A stretch of 64,000 bases of DNA from JAJTFA01 sp051715425 (GTDB lineage: Bacteria; Bacteroidota; Bacteroidia; UKL13-3): NCBI GenBank assembly GCA_051715425.1, contig JBPXJS010000009.1, forward strand, positions 62,001 to 126,000, given 5' to 3'. The translations under genes were made by a program, and so were the position numbers. Below are positions 1 through 8,769 of the stretch, piece by piece; position 1 is the first letter of the stretch, and the number at the start of each line of letters is the position of its first letter. Below the pieces are notes generated by a model, which did no database searches, was not told where the DNA came from, and saw only the letters and a list, made by a program, of their open reading frames with translations.

Positions 1-99
1 ATTGCGGACGGATTATACCTGTTAAATCTTCAGATTGCATCATTTGAAAGCGATGCAAGTCCGAGTAAACCGGTATTGTATAAATTAGAACAGATATAA
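1..99 (+). CDS. 3' end of an unidentified protein (partial)
   Basis: An open frame enters from the left edge and ends at the TAA at 97-99. The visible 32 residues end in KPVLYKLEQI. The stop overlaps the ATG of the next gene by one base (TAATG), so the two are probably co-transcribed and translationally coupled. The tail is too short to assign a family. The start lies outside the window. Confidence 0.55.
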   Translation: MADGLYLLNLQIASFESDASPSKPVLYKLEQI

Positions 100-1172
100 T
101 GGAAGTAACAGAAGAAGATTTTGATGAACTGGATAACCCGGATGAGAGCAGCGAGCAGGAGTTATATGAACACCACAGGATAGTTGTAGATAAGGGACAA
201 TCGCTGCTGCGTATTGATAAATTTTTAATGCACCGGCTGCAAAATGCCAGCAGAACAAAAATACAGGCAGCAGCAGATGCGGGTTGTATTATTGTAAATG
301 ATAAAGCCGTAAAATCCAGCTATAAGGTAAAGCCGGCTGATATTATTTCTATTGTTTTACCTCATCCGCCAAAGGATACAGAAATTATTCCTGAAGATAT
401 TCCACTGAATATTGTTTATGAAGATGAACACCTGATGATTGTGAACAAGGTTGCAGGAATGGTGGTACATCCGGGATACAACAACGTAAGCGGAACTTTG
501 GTAAATGCATTGGCCTGGCATTTTAAAGACCTGCCTTTTGCCAAAGAAAACAATATCAGACCCGGCCTGGTCCATCGTATTGATAAAAACACATCAGGAT
601 TATTGGTAATTGCCAAAAATGAGTTTGCCATGACTCATCTGGCCAAACAGTTTTTCCATCATACCATTAAACGCTCATACCTGGCGCTTGCCTGGGGAGA
701 TTTTGAGGAAGAGGAAGGTACTGTAACCGGATATATTGGAAGAAGCAATAAAGACAGGCGCGTATTTACCCTATATGATGATGAAGAAAAAGGAAAGTGG
801 AGTGTTACCCATTACAAAGTGCTGGAACGGCTTAATTATGTAACCCTGATTGAGTGCCGCCTTGAAACCGGCCGCACGCATCAGATCCGTGTGCATATGA
901 AATCTATTAAGCACCCCTTGTTTGCCGATGATACTTATGGCGGTGATTATGCCGTAAAAGGAACCACCTTTACCAAATACAAGCAGTTTGTAGATAATTG
1001 TTTTGCCCTTTGTGCAAGGCAGGCTTTGCATGCACGGTCGCTTGGATTTATACATCCCGCAACCGGAAAAGAAGTTTATTTTGAAGCATCCATTCCGGAG
1101 GATATCGGGTCTGTACTGGAAAAATGGAGAGGTTATCATAAATCTGTAATCAGCAAAGAAGAGCTGCAATGA
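99..1172 (+). CDS. rluD: RluA/RluD-family pseudouridine synthase
   Basis: Converts specific uridines in structured RNA, in RluD's case 23S rRNA helix 69, to pseudouridine in the cytoplasm. An acidic 25-residue N-terminus is followed by an S4 RNA-binding domain (about residues 36-85). The catalytic domain contains HRIDKNTSG at 159-167, whose Asp162 is the conserved nucleophile, and further on RTHQIRVH. The 357-residue length is normal for the long, S4-containing RluD branch. It overlaps the gene before it by 1 nt and the AraC gene after it by 4 nt. The family is certain; the exact target (RluD versus RluC) is inferred from the S4 domain and length. Confidence 0.9.
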   Translation: MEVTEEDFDELDNPDESSEQELYEHHRIVVDKGQSLLRIDKFLMHRLQNASRTKIQAAADAGCIIVNDKAVKSSYKVKPADIISIVLPHPPKDTEIIPEDIPLNIVYEDEHLMIVNKVAGMVVHPGYNNVSGTLVNALAWHFKDLPFAKENNIRPGLVHRIDKNTSGLLVIAKNEFAMTHLAKQFFHHTIKRSYLALAWGDFEEEEGTVTGYIGRSNKDRRVFTLYDDEEKGKWSVTHYKVLERLNYVTLIECRLETGRTHQIRVHMKSIKHPLFADDTYGGDYAVKGTTFTKYKQFVDNCFALCARQALHARSLGFIHPATGKEVYFEASIPEDIGSVLEKWRGYHKSVISKEELQ

Positions 1173-2062
1173 GCAAGGCAGAGGAACATATTATTCCCGT
1201 TCATAATTTTGGCAACAGAGAAATAGCTTTTGATATTGCCGAGCTGGATGAAGCCATGATGGAGTCTTATGAGAATCCCCGCTCGCCCCACCGGCACAGT
1301 TATTACGAGATTTTTATTTTTTACAAAGGAGGTGGTAAACATACCATCGACTTTAAAGAATATGACATCGAAACCAATGCCCTGCACTTTATTTCTCCCG
1401 GGCAGGTACACCTTATTAAAAGAACAAAAGGTTGTTATGGATATGTAATTACTTTTCCGGAAGATCTTTACCTCATAAACGGGCAACAACACTTCCTGAG
1501 GCAAATTTCTCTTTACCATAATTACAGCGAACCGCCTATGTTTACCTGCAATGCAGAAGAGATGAAGCGGTTTAAGCTGATTATTGAAAGATTAAATACC
1601 GAATACCAGTCAGAAGGAATGATGAGGGAAGAACTGATGCGCTCTTACCTGAGTGTGATACTCATTCATAGCAACCGTATATTTCAACAACAAAAAAAGG
1701 GAAAAAAGACACAGCCGGCCCAGGTTACCAGTGATATTGTTCAACGTTTCAGGTTATTGCTGGATGAACATATTCTGGTGGTGCAAAGTGTAAACGGATA
1801 CGCTGCGTTATTAAACATAACTCCTAATCACCTGAATGATGTGGTGAAAAAAAACACCGGTATTACTGCCAGTGCGCATATCAGCGAGCGGATATTGCTG
1901 GAGGCAAAACGGTTGTTATTGAACACGGAATATTCTGCCAAGGAAATAGCACACGCCCTAAACTTTAATGATCCGGCCTATTTCGGAAGGTTTTTCCGTA
2001 AACAGACCTCCTGCTCTCCACTTGATTTCAGGAATCAAATCCGTAAAAAATACCAGCTTTAA
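1169..2062 (+). CDS. AraC-family transcriptional regulator
   Basis: A 297-residue DNA-binding regulator. The N-terminal half is an AraC-type cupin sensor (about residues 38-90, with HRHSYYEIFIF and a later SPGQVHL stretch). The C-terminal 100 residues form the double helix-turn-helix, with the typical end AYFGRFFRKQTSCSPLDFR. The ATG lies inside the rluD-like gene's last codons (ATGA overlap), so it is translated from the same message. The sequence does not reveal an effector or target. The following 218 bp hold a promoter for the next gene, not an obvious terminator. Confidence 0.88.
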   Translation: MSKAEEHIIPVHNFGNREIAFDIAELDEAMMESYENPRSPHRHSYYEIFIFYKGGGKHTIDFKEYDIETNALHFISPGQVHLIKRTKGCYGYVITFPEDLYLINGQQHFLRQISLYHNYSEPPMFTCNAEEMKRFKLIIERLNTEYQSEGMMREELMRSYLSVILIHSNRIFQQQKKGKKTQPAQVTSDIVQRFRLLLDEHILVVQSVNGYAALLNITPNHLNDVVKKNTGITASAHISERILLEAKRLLLNTEYSAKEIAHALNFNDPAYFGRFFRKQTSCSPLDFRNQIRKKYQL

Positions 2063-2206
2063 AATATTCTGTGCTACACACAAAAGTTTTTTGTGCAGCA
2101 CATTTGCATATTCCATTTTACGCGCACGTATCTATTAATTATTTCCATAATAACTGATGGAATGTTGCAAATAATAGGGAACCAACTGCCACTGGTCATG
2201 ATTTTT

Positions 2207-2237
2207 TTTGAAATATGATCGGATGCAACCATATTTG
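2207..2237 (+). promoter_or_regulatory. Bacteroidota-type promoter for the T9SS protein gene
   Basis: TTTG at 2207-2210 and CATATTTG at 2230-2237 are separated by 19 nt, one mismatch from the Bacteroidota consensus TTTG-N19/21-TAnnTTTG. Transcription would begin near 2243, leaving a leader of about 38 nt before the ATG at 2281. Confidence 0.55.
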
Positions 2238-2280
2238 AAAATAACCGATCAATAACCTAACAATAAACTTAATATAGCCT

Positions 2281-3090
2281 ATGAAAAAGTATTTACTCTC
2301 TTTATTTCTTGTCGGAGCTTCCGGCATTGTTATTTCTGTTTTAAACGGTGATGCAGATGCATTATCAAACGGAGGTGGTGCTCCTGATGCAACAGGTTGC
2401 TCCTGTCACAATATCACCACTCCTGAAGATGCCAACTCTACTATTGAAGTTAAAACATTGGGCGATACTACCGTAACGACTTATCAGAATGGACAAACCT
2501 ATAAAGTAATTGTTGCCATTACCAAACCTTCAAAAACAAAGTATGGGTTTGCATTAAGGGCCTCCTCTGGTACCTTAACTGTAAGATCAGGCAGCACTGC
2601 TACACAAAAAATCTCCACTTATATTACCCACACAGGAACCGGAAATACATTTACCAGTGGCACAGCTCAATGGGAAACACGCTGGACAGCGCCAGCAACA
2701 GGTACGACAGCCGTTCTTCTTACAGCCTTGTTTAATGCAGCAAATGGCAATAATTCTGAAACCGGTGATCAGATATTCTCTAAAACAGCAACGATTAACT
2801 TTGGATTTCCTACCGGTATAGAAAATAATCATATAAATGCCTTGCATATTTATCCCACCATGGTTACCGATATGGTAAATATGTATTTTAATCATCAAAC
2901 AGAGGGCAAGGTAAAAATAAGCCTTATTGATTTGCAGGGAAAAACGGTAGAAACTCTTTTGGATGAAACCACAGCTTCAGGTGTTTTTAGCCGTAAACTA
3001 AATTTAGGCGGACAACATCAATCTGGAGTTTATTTTATCAGAACAGAGGCCGGTACTTCGGTATCTGTTAAAAAAATTGTTATTCAGTAA
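2281..3090 (+). CDS. Secreted protein with choice-of-anchor V/reeler-like domain and T9SS sorting domain
   Basis: A 269-residue exported protein. It has a hydrophobic signal segment (residues 4-21), then a short GGGAPDATGCSCHN element with Cys40, Cys42 and His43. A beta-rich Thr/Ser-rich domain follows (about 55-175), resembling the choice-of-anchor V/reeler-like proteins of this phylum, which carry a CxxCH-like cluster just after the signal peptide. From about residue 190 there is a type A T9SS C-terminal sorting domain, with YPTMVTDMV, the DLQGKTV beta hairpin and GVYFIR before the end KKIVIQ. It is therefore probably surface-attached or released. The spacing is CxCH, not the CxxCH of c-type haem sites, so haem binding is doubtful. 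It has its own promoter and a terminator. Confidence 0.75.
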   Translation: MKKYLLSLFLVGASGIVISVLNGDADALSNGGGAPDATGCSCHNITTPEDANSTIEVKTLGDTTVTTYQNGQTYKVIVAITKPSKTKYGFALRASSGTLTVRSGSTATQKISTYITHTGTGNTFTSGTAQWETRWTAPATGTTAVLLTALFNAANGNNSETGDQIFSKTATINFGFPTGIENNHINALHIYPTMVTDMVNMYFNHQTEGKVKISLIDLQGKTVETLLDETTASGVFSRKLNLGGQHQSGVYFIRTEAGTSVSVKKIVIQ

Positions 3091-3110
3091 AACATTATCT
3101 ATAAAATCTA

Positions 3111-3143
3111 AAACCCTGACTGTTTATTCAGCAGGGTTTTTTT
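3111..3143 (+). terminator. Rho-independent terminator
   Basis: AAACCCTG at 3111-3118 pairs with CAGGGTTT at 3132-3139, with an inner CTG/CAG extension, and a T-run continues to 3143. It closes the T9SS protein gene and lies directly ahead of the next coding region. Confidence 0.85.
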
Positions 3144-3158
3144 ATGTATTCTTGTGCG

Positions 3159-3953
3159 ATGAATGAAGAACTGATTTGCACCCTTACCGGTACCTTATGT
3201 AAAGAAGTAGGAAATTTTATTCGCAACGAAGCACATGGATTTAATAAGCATGCGGTTGAAATAAAAAGCTTTAATCAACTGGTATCGTATGTAGATAAAA
3301 CTGCGGAAGAAAAACTGGTGGCAGGATTGTCTGATATATTGCCAGTGGCCGGATTTATTACCGAAGAACAAACCATTAAAACCGAAGAAAAAGAGTGGAT
3401 GTGGGTAATTGATCCGCTTGATGGAACAACTAATTTTGTACACCAGATTCCTGTTTACAGTATTAGTGTAGGTTTGCTGCACCATGGTAAACCCGTTATG
3501 GGTGTGGTGTATGAAATAAACCGGGATGAACTGTTTTATGCATGGAGAGGAAGCAAGGCTTACCTAAACGGACATGAGATACAGGTGAAGTCGAATACTG
3601 AATTGTCAAAATCATTGCTGGCAACGGGGTTTCCATATTACGATTATGAAATGATGCAGCAATATTTAAATGCCTTACAGGAATTGCTGAAAGGAACACA
3701 AGGCATGCGCAGAATGGGAAGTGCTGCTGTAGACCTGGCCTATGTGGCATGCGGACGTTTTGATGGCTTTTTCGAATACGGATTAAGCCCATGGGATGTG
3801 GCCGGTGGTTCATTTATTGTGCAACAGGCCGGTGGTAAAATCAGCGATTTTGGTGGTGGCGATGATTATATTTTTGGCAAAGAAATTATTGCTTCTTCAG
3901 CTGGTATTTACGAAGACTTTTCAGGAGTGATTAAAGCTCATTTCGGTAAATAA
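3159..3953 (+). CDS. suhB: Inositol monophosphatase family protein
   Basis: A Mg2+-dependent phosphatase of the IMPase/SuhB family, acting on myo-inositol-1-phosphate or related sugar phosphates in the cytosol. Metal-binding motifs are visible: the Glu69-Glu70 pair in GFITEEQT, DPLDGT at residues 85-90, and SPWDVAGG near residue 207. The frame opens at 3144, but that ATG abuts the T-run of the preceding terminator. The ATG at 3159 (MNEELICTL) is the better start and gives 264 residues, the usual length. No partner gene suggests the true substrate. The next gene is convergent, 8 nt away. Confidence 0.88.
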   Translation: MNEELICTLTGTLCKEVGNFIRNEAHGFNKHAVEIKSFNQLVSYVDKTAEEKLVAGLSDILPVAGFITEEQTIKTEEKEWMWVIDPLDGTTNFVHQIPVYSISVGLLHHGKPVMGVVYEINRDELFYAWRGSKAYLNGHEIQVKSNTELSKSLLATGFPYYDYEMMQQYLNALQELLKGTQGMRRMGSAAVDLAYVACGRFDGFFEYGLSPWDVAGGSFIVQQAGGKISDFGGGDDYIFGKEIIASSAGIYEDFSGVIKAHFGK

Positions 3954-3961
3954 CCAAAGGG

Positions 3962-5575
3962 TTAGTCTGATGCCAGCTCACGTTTATTCCTGAAAAGAAT
4001 GAGCATATTAAGTGCTAGCAGCACGGCAGCAATTTTGCCAATATAATCACCATAGCGTGCGTAAAAAGTTTCCTGTGTTTGTATATAAACGGTGGCTTTT
4101 AAAGCATCCTCCACCCACCATTTGCTTTTGCTCATCACGTAACCTTTGTCATCAATAAATCCGCTAATGCCTGTATTGGCACTCCTTGCAATATACCTCC
4201 GCATTTCAATGGCACGGAGGCGTGCATAATCAAAATGTTGCTGGTATCCGGGAGTGTTTCCCCACCAACCATCATTGGTAATCACACAAATTAAACCCGC
4301 CCCCTTATTTATGTATTCTCCAACATATTCTCCATATACAGATTCGTAACAAATTACTGGGGCTATTTTATTGTTGCGACCTATATCGAATACTTTTGCC
4401 ATGCTGTCTTGCCCAAGGCTCCCGCTTGTTCCACCTAAGCCTATCGCCAGTTTCTCTAAAAAGCCAAATAGTTTAGGGTAAGGCATTTTTTCTACGCCAG
4501 GCACCAGCTTGCATTTGTGGTATATATCAATGCTGTCTTTTTTATCAAAGAACAATGCAGTGTTGTACGAGTCATAAAAATATTCATCATTATACCTGCG
4601 TGCTGTTTCCGATTTTTTTTCACCGGGTTCATAAAACCGGTAAGTATCGGCACCTGAAAGAATATGGAGGTTAGGGTATTTTTGTTTGAACTGTTGCACC
4701 ATCATGATGCTGCTCCTGAAACGCAACTGTGTTTCATCAAGCCCACCCTGAAGAGCTGTTTCCGGAAAACAAACAAGTTCTACAGAGCTATCCATTTGCT
4801 GCATGGCAAGGCCCAGTATTTTTTCAGTTTGTTGTTCAGGTGTCATTCCTTTAAACTTATCCTTATACGGATCTATATTGGGCTGCACCACCATTACATG
4901 AACAGGTTTGCCTGTACTTACATATTGCTGTAATACATACCAGGATAAAAATGCCGGAGCAAAAAGAAGGAAAAAAATGAGGTTAAATGCTTTTGAAAAA
5001 TTGATAGGCCTGTTGTGTGCCGGCATCTTTTTGATGTAGCGGAAAATGCGCTGGTTTACAAAAAGAATCCAAAAACTGCCACCTAAAGCACCCGTATACT
5101 CATACCATTGAACCATATCCGGTGCAGTAGAAAACACATTGCCTAAAGTAAGCCATGGCCAGGAAATATCCCAGTTGAGGTGCAGGTATTCAAAAGCAAG
5201 CCAGGCATAAATAAATAACCAGTCGGCTTTTTTAGAGGAGGTACGTTTCTTAAAAACATGCAATACCATAAAGGGCAAACTCATCATGATGCTGTTGATG
5301 AGAAAAGCAGCAATACTTCCTTCTGGCGAGGCATTCCAGATCCAGAATGTGGTTCCGGTATTCCATAATAAAAGAGCAATAAAAATGTAAAGGTAAAATT
5401 GTCCCGTTTTTTGCCTTAGTTGCTCTTCCAGAAAAAACAAAGGAACAAATCCGCCAAAGCAGAGAATAAATACCCCAAACGGCTGCCAGGAAAGGGTGAG
5501 CATCAGTGCACTCAGCAGAGCCAGTATCAGCGGGTGTTGCGGGCTTTTTGGTAAGGTCATACGGTATTGCAACAT
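3962..5575 (-). CDS. lnt: Apolipoprotein N-acyltransferase
   Basis: Adds the third acyl chain to the N-terminal cysteine of diacylated lipoproteins at the inner membrane, the last step of lipoprotein maturation. The 537-residue protein has several N-terminal membrane segments (about residues 15-215) and a periplasmic nitrilase-fold domain (about 225-500). The catalytic triad is visible: Glu272 in CFPETALQGG, Lys356 in HKCKLVPG and Cys409 in VICYESVYGE. A last membrane helix lies just before the C-terminus. An alternative start five codons in (MTLPKSP, 5560) is equally possible. The window contains many lipobox proteins that would be its substrates. Confidence 0.92.
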   Translation of the reverse strand: MLQYRMTLPKSPQHPLILALLSALMLTLSWQPFGVFILCFGGFVPLFFLEEQLRQKTGQFYLYIFIALLLWNTGTTFWIWNASPEGSIAAFLINSIMMSLPFMVLHVFKKRTSSKKADWLFIYAWLAFEYLHLNWDISWPWLTLGNVFSTAPDMVQWYEYTGALGGSFWILFVNQRIFRYIKKMPAHNRPINFSKAFNLIFFLLFAPAFLSWYVLQQYVSTGKPVHVMVVQPNIDPYKDKFKGMTPEQQTEKILGLAMQQMDSSVELVCFPETALQGGLDETQLRFRSSIMMVQQFKQKYPNLHILSGADTYRFYEPGEKKSETARRYNDEYFYDSYNTALFFDKKDSIDIYHKCKLVPGVEKMPYPKLFGFLEKLAIGLGGTSGSLGQDSMAKVFDIGRNNKIAPVICYESVYGEYVGEYINKGAGLICVITNDGWWGNTPGYQQHFDYARLRAIEMRRYIARSANTGISGFIDDKGYVMSKSKWWVEDALKATVYIQTQETFYARYGDYIGKIAAVLLALNMLILFRNKRELASD

Positions 5576-5675
5576 GCGTTAAAATCAGGTGTTTTCCAAA
5601 CCGGCTGTTTATGAGCAGGCTATAATGATTATTTAACTTAGCAAATCAGAAAAAATCGGTTTATTTTGCCACCTC

Positions 5676-6677
5676 ATGCGTTATAGTGGTTTACTTACCG
5701 GTTTATTGTTGTGCAGCTTTATTGGGCAGGCACAAATACTCCCATCCTTTGGCGATTCGCGCACCGGAGGAACGGGAATGCAGTTTTTAAAAACATCTCC
5801 CGATGCACGCTCTATGTCCATGGCGGGCACAGCGGTTGCCACGGCTACTGATGTTTCTGCCTTATACTGGAATCCTGCAGGTATTACCGCAACCGATACG
5901 GCAAAGGTGCATGTGATGGTATCGCATAGCCGCTATTTTGGCGATATCAATTCCAACTATGCTGGTGTGGTAATGAAAGCCGGAAGCCACTCCTTTGTTG
6001 GCCTTCAGGTATTTTCTATGGATTATGGGGATATGGAAGAAACCACAGAATTCAGTCCTAACGGAACCGGACGCACGTTTTCCATTAACAATTATTATAT
6101 AGGCCTAACCTATGCCAAGGTGCTTACCAATAGTTTCAGTTTTGGGTTAAACGGCAAATATGCCAACGAGAGTTTTGCCGGTATTAATGTACATAATGTA
6201 TTGTTCGACCTGGGCTTAAAGTACGATGTGGGAGTAAAACATACCCGCTTTGGCGTTAATTTCAGCAACTTTGGTTTAAATGTAAAACCCGATGGCGGTG
6301 TTCAGGTATTAAAATTTGATGGGGAACAAAACATCAATACCTTCAGTGAAATTTCTGTACCAGCCCTCTTTCGTCTTGGGATAGCTTTTGATCCTATACA
6401 TCAGAAAGAACATATACTTACCCTCGCAGGTCAGCTCAATCACCCAACTGATAATAATGAAACCTATGCTTTAGGTGCAGAATACAGCTATTTAAAAATA
6501 GGCTATTTGCGCACAGGATATGAGTTTGGTACAGACGAGAAATATTTTACCCCATCAGCAGGTTTAGGCATTAAAATTTTGCGCAGGTTTGGTGGTTTTA
6601 TGATCGATTACGGTTTTCTGGCAAAAAACAGGTTAGGCAATAATCACCGCATCACATTAGGTATACATATCAGGTAA
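5676..6677 (+). CDS. PorV/PorQ-family outer-membrane beta-barrel protein
   Basis: A 333-residue outer-membrane protein with a cleavable signal peptide (residues 1-19, ending IGQAQ). The motif SPDARSMSMAG, followed by ALYWNPAGI, is the signature of the PorV/PorQ (UPF0164) group within the FadL-like barrels. The remainder alternates polar and hydrophobic residues as expected for a barrel. True PorV of the T9SS is longer and has a different N-terminus, so this is a paralogue of unknown role. The stop overlaps the ATG of the lipoprotein gene by one base, suggesting the two act together at the outer membrane. Confidence 0.8.
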   Translation: MRYSGLLTGLLLCSFIGQAQILPSFGDSRTGGTGMQFLKTSPDARSMSMAGTAVATATDVSALYWNPAGITATDTAKVHVMVSHSRYFGDINSNYAGVVMKAGSHSFVGLQVFSMDYGDMEETTEFSPNGTGRTFSINNYYIGLTYAKVLTNSFSFGLNGKYANESFAGINVHNVLFDLGLKYDVGVKHTRFGVNFSNFGLNVKPDGGVQVLKFDGEQNINTFSEISVPALFRLGIAFDPIHQKEHILTLAGQLNHPTDNNETYALGAEYSYLKIGYLRTGYEFGTDEKYFTPSAGLGIKILRRFGGFMIDYGFLAKNRLGNNHRITLGIHIR

Positions 6678-7924
6678 TGAATAAAAAAGTAATAAACGGC
6701 TTATTGGTTCTGGGCGCGGCCATGGTGTTTGCATCATGCACGGCATTATTCGGAACCAAGCAGGACGATCAGGTGGATGAAATTTTTGAGCAGGGTGCCA
6801 TTGATCCCAACCTCATTCCACAAACGGTTGGGTATGTTCCGGTGTTTCCGTTTTTTCAGGGTTTTAGCCATCCGGTTGATGTATTTGTAGGGTACGATGA
6901 ACTGGTTTATGTGGTTGATGATAACGGATTAAATATACTCGATCAGAAAGGAACCAGGTATCAAACCATCAAAATACCTGGCGCTACTGATGTAACCCAG
7001 GACAGGCGCCTGCATACCTATGTTGCCGGAAGAATATCCCTGCCCCGCGGACCCGGAGGCAGCCTTGTAAACCTTGCAGCAGTTTATCACCTGATGAATA
7101 CAGCTACCGGAAACTATCAGATTATTGATACCCTTATTCATCCCGATTGTGACGAGTCGCGTTCTACCGAAGCCTTCCGTGGAGCCGATGATGAACAGGT
7201 TGCCTTTACCGGACTTGCCACTCTCCATGATAATACTTTATACGTGGCTCGCACAGGTCCGAGAAATAATCCTTCTTCCTTTATACGTCCGGATAATGCG
7301 GTATTGTTGTTTAATGCCGAAGGAACAAATGTAGGAACAGCAGCCGGACTAACACCTAATTCGCCCAGTTTAAAATCAGCACTTGGCTTATCGTCAATTG
7401 CTACCCTGGCTGCACCACCACAAAGGCAACAAGGTATAAATACTGAAAAGGCATTTGTTATTACCCAGGCTGATCAAACCCAAAATATAGAATACCGCAC
7501 CCTTGTTATTAGTGTTTATGACGATCCGGATGCCGGCACACAATATATGGAAACATCAAGTCTGCTAAATTATGATTACTCAAAAGGCAGCCGTTTTTTA
7601 TACCAGCCTTTCCGTTTTAAAAAGCCGGAAGATTGTTATATCGCACCCGATGCCTTGCAATACGGATTTATTGTTGACAGCGGAACCGACTCGCTTTATA
7701 TTTTTACCAACCAGGGTATTGAAGGTGTAAACCCACCAGCCAATTCCGGATTAAAAAAACAGGTAATCGTATCATTTGGCGGTGCAGGTGCTGATGGCAC
7801 TTCCAGTGGGCCTTTTAGCTTTAATGATCCAAGTGGGGTATGTTATTTCCGCAGAACCATTTATGTGGCAGATAAAAATAATAACCGCATTTGCCGCTAT
7901 GTGCTAAGCACCGATTTGCAATAA
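6677..7924 (+). CDS. Lipoprotein with NHL-type beta-propeller
   Basis: A 415-residue lipoprotein. Its signal peptide ends in the lipobox VFASC with Cys21 as lipidation site. The body contains NHL/6-bladed-propeller-like repeats: DVFVGYDELVYVVDDNGLN near residue 67, and FNDPSGVCYFRRTIYVADKN followed by NRICRY at the C-terminus. No catalytic motif is visible, and the fold is usually a binding or scaffold surface. It is coupled to the barrel gene upstream (TAATG overlap), and an outer-membrane pair is inferred. A terminator follows. Confidence 0.75.
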   Translation: MNKKVINGLLVLGAAMVFASCTALFGTKQDDQVDEIFEQGAIDPNLIPQTVGYVPVFPFFQGFSHPVDVFVGYDELVYVVDDNGLNILDQKGTRYQTIKIPGATDVTQDRRLHTYVAGRISLPRGPGGSLVNLAAVYHLMNTATGNYQIIDTLIHPDCDESRSTEAFRGADDEQVAFTGLATLHDNTLYVARTGPRNNPSSFIRPDNAVLLFNAEGTNVGTAAGLTPNSPSLKSALGLSSIATLAAPPQRQQGINTEKAFVITQADQTQNIEYRTLVISVYDDPDAGTQYMETSSLLNYDYSKGSRFLYQPFRFKKPEDCYIAPDALQYGFIVDSGTDSLYIFTNQGIEGVNPPANSGLKKQVIVSFGGAGADGTSSGPFSFNDPSGVCYFRRTIYVADKNNNRICRYVLSTDLQ

Positions 7925-7952
7925 CCTTTTTTTGATAAAGTATAACAGAAAG

Positions 7953-7978
7953 AGCGCATAGATATGTGCTTTTTTTTT
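7953..7978 (+). terminator. Rho-independent terminator after the NHL lipoprotein
   Basis: AGCGCATA (7953-7960) pairs with TATGTGCT (7963-7970, one G-T pair), followed by a T-run to 7978. It marks the left boundary of the methyltransferase island. Confidence 0.75.
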
Positions 7979-7995
7979 GATGCTATATTCGCACC

Positions 7996-8412
7996 ATGGC
8001 CGATGTGCATAATAAGGCAACCCGCAGTTATAATATGAGCCGCATAAAGGGAAAGGATACCAAACCAGAATTACTGGTGAGGCGATTTCTGCATGCACAG
8101 GGTTTTCGATATAAACTTCATGATAAAAACTTACCGGGTAAACCGGATATTGTTTTGCCTAAATACCAAACCGTCATATTTATACATGGTTGTTTCTGGC
8201 ACGGACATAAAAACTGCAAATATTTTAGTGTTCCCAAAACACGAAGCGAGTGGTGGCTGAATAAAATTGAAGGCAATAAAAGGAATGACAGAAAGGCCTC
8301 AACAGCGCTTAAAAAACAAGGATGGAAAATTATTACGGTGTGGGAATGCCAGCTTAAGGCAAATAAACTCTCGCAGACCCTTTCACATATTGTTTCGGAG
8401 ATAACAGGTTAA
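7996..8412 (+). CDS. vsr: Very short patch repair (Vsr) mismatch endonuclease
   Basis: Nicks 5' of the T in T:G mismatches that arise when 5-methylcytosine deaminates, starting short-patch repair. The 138 residues show the full family pattern: NMSRIKGKDTKPE at residues 13-25, Asp51 in GKPDIVLP (catalytic metal site), HGCFWHGHKNCKY at 65-76 (structural zinc/active-site His and Cys), and the final WECQLK. Start at the ATG matches the family N-terminus. A TATATTCG element ends only 4 nt before the ATG, without a clear TTTG upstream. It precedes a cytosine methyltransferase, the classic Vsr partner. Confidence 0.95.
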   Translation: MADVHNKATRSYNMSRIKGKDTKPELLVRRFLHAQGFRYKLHDKNLPGKPDIVLPKYQTVIFIHGCFWHGHKNCKYFSVPKTRSEWWLNKIEGNKRNDRKASTALKKQGWKIITVWECQLKANKLSQTLSHIVSEITG

Positions 8413-8446
8413 CAACACCTTACCCGTTTCTTTAACCCCCTTTTTC

Positions 8447-8462
8447 AGGAATAATTATTCCT
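8447..8462. promoter_or_regulatory. 16-bp perfect palindrome, candidate operator upstream of the XRE controller
   Basis: AGGAATAATTATTCCT is self-complementary over all 16 bp and lies 80 bp ahead of the XRE gene start. Its centre ATAATTAT is identical to that of the second palindrome at 8752-8769. It is not followed by a T-run, so it is more likely a dimeric protein site than a terminator. Binding by the neighbouring XRE protein is inference. Confidence 0.45.
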
Positions 8463-8541
8463 CTGGAAAAGTTATGACCAATCCACATTGTGTCTTATAG
8501 TATACCGCCTTTTAATACACATAAAAATAAGTTCGAAGAAG

Positions 8542-8760
8542 ATGAAAGCACAGGAAAAAATCGGCAAACGGATAAAAGAGTTGCGCTTGGCAAAAAAGCT
8601 TTCTCAGCAAAAGTTTGCATACGAAGCAGATGTTGAAAGATCATTTCTTACTCGGATTGAAAAGGGAGATAAGAATATTTCCGTTGGCACCTTAAACAGA
8701 ATTATAGGAGCACTTGATATTTCATTCAAGGATTTTTTCGACACCAAGGAATTTTCATAA
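8542..8760 (+). CDS. Small XRE/Cro-type controller protein (C-protein-like)
   Basis: A 72-residue protein made almost entirely of one helix-turn-helix domain (residues 7-65, with LSQQKFAYEADVERSFLTRI and the following GTLNRIIGALDISFKDFF). Length and layout match the C (controller) proteins of restriction-modification systems, which time methylase and nuclease expression. The frame is open from 8488, but the ATG at 8542 begins the conserved domain. The stop is 2 nt from the methyltransferase ATG, so both share a message. Two palindromes with a common core flank the gene. Its role as regulator of this operon is inferred from position and size. Confidence 0.82.
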   Translation: MKAQEKIGKRIKELRLAKKLSQQKFAYEADVERSFLTRIEKGDKNISVGTLNRIIGALDISFKDFFDTKEFS

Positions 8761-8769
8761 TTATGAAAA
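8752..8769. promoter_or_regulatory. 18-bp perfect palindrome over the XRE stop and methyltransferase start
   Basis: TTTTCATAATTATGAAAA is fully self-complementary. It contains the XRE stop TAA (8758-8760) and the methyltransferase ATG (8763-8765). It shares ATAATTAT with the palindrome at 8447-8462. It could bind the XRE dimer as an internal operator, or fold in RNA and hide the methyltransferase start codon. Confidence 0.5.
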
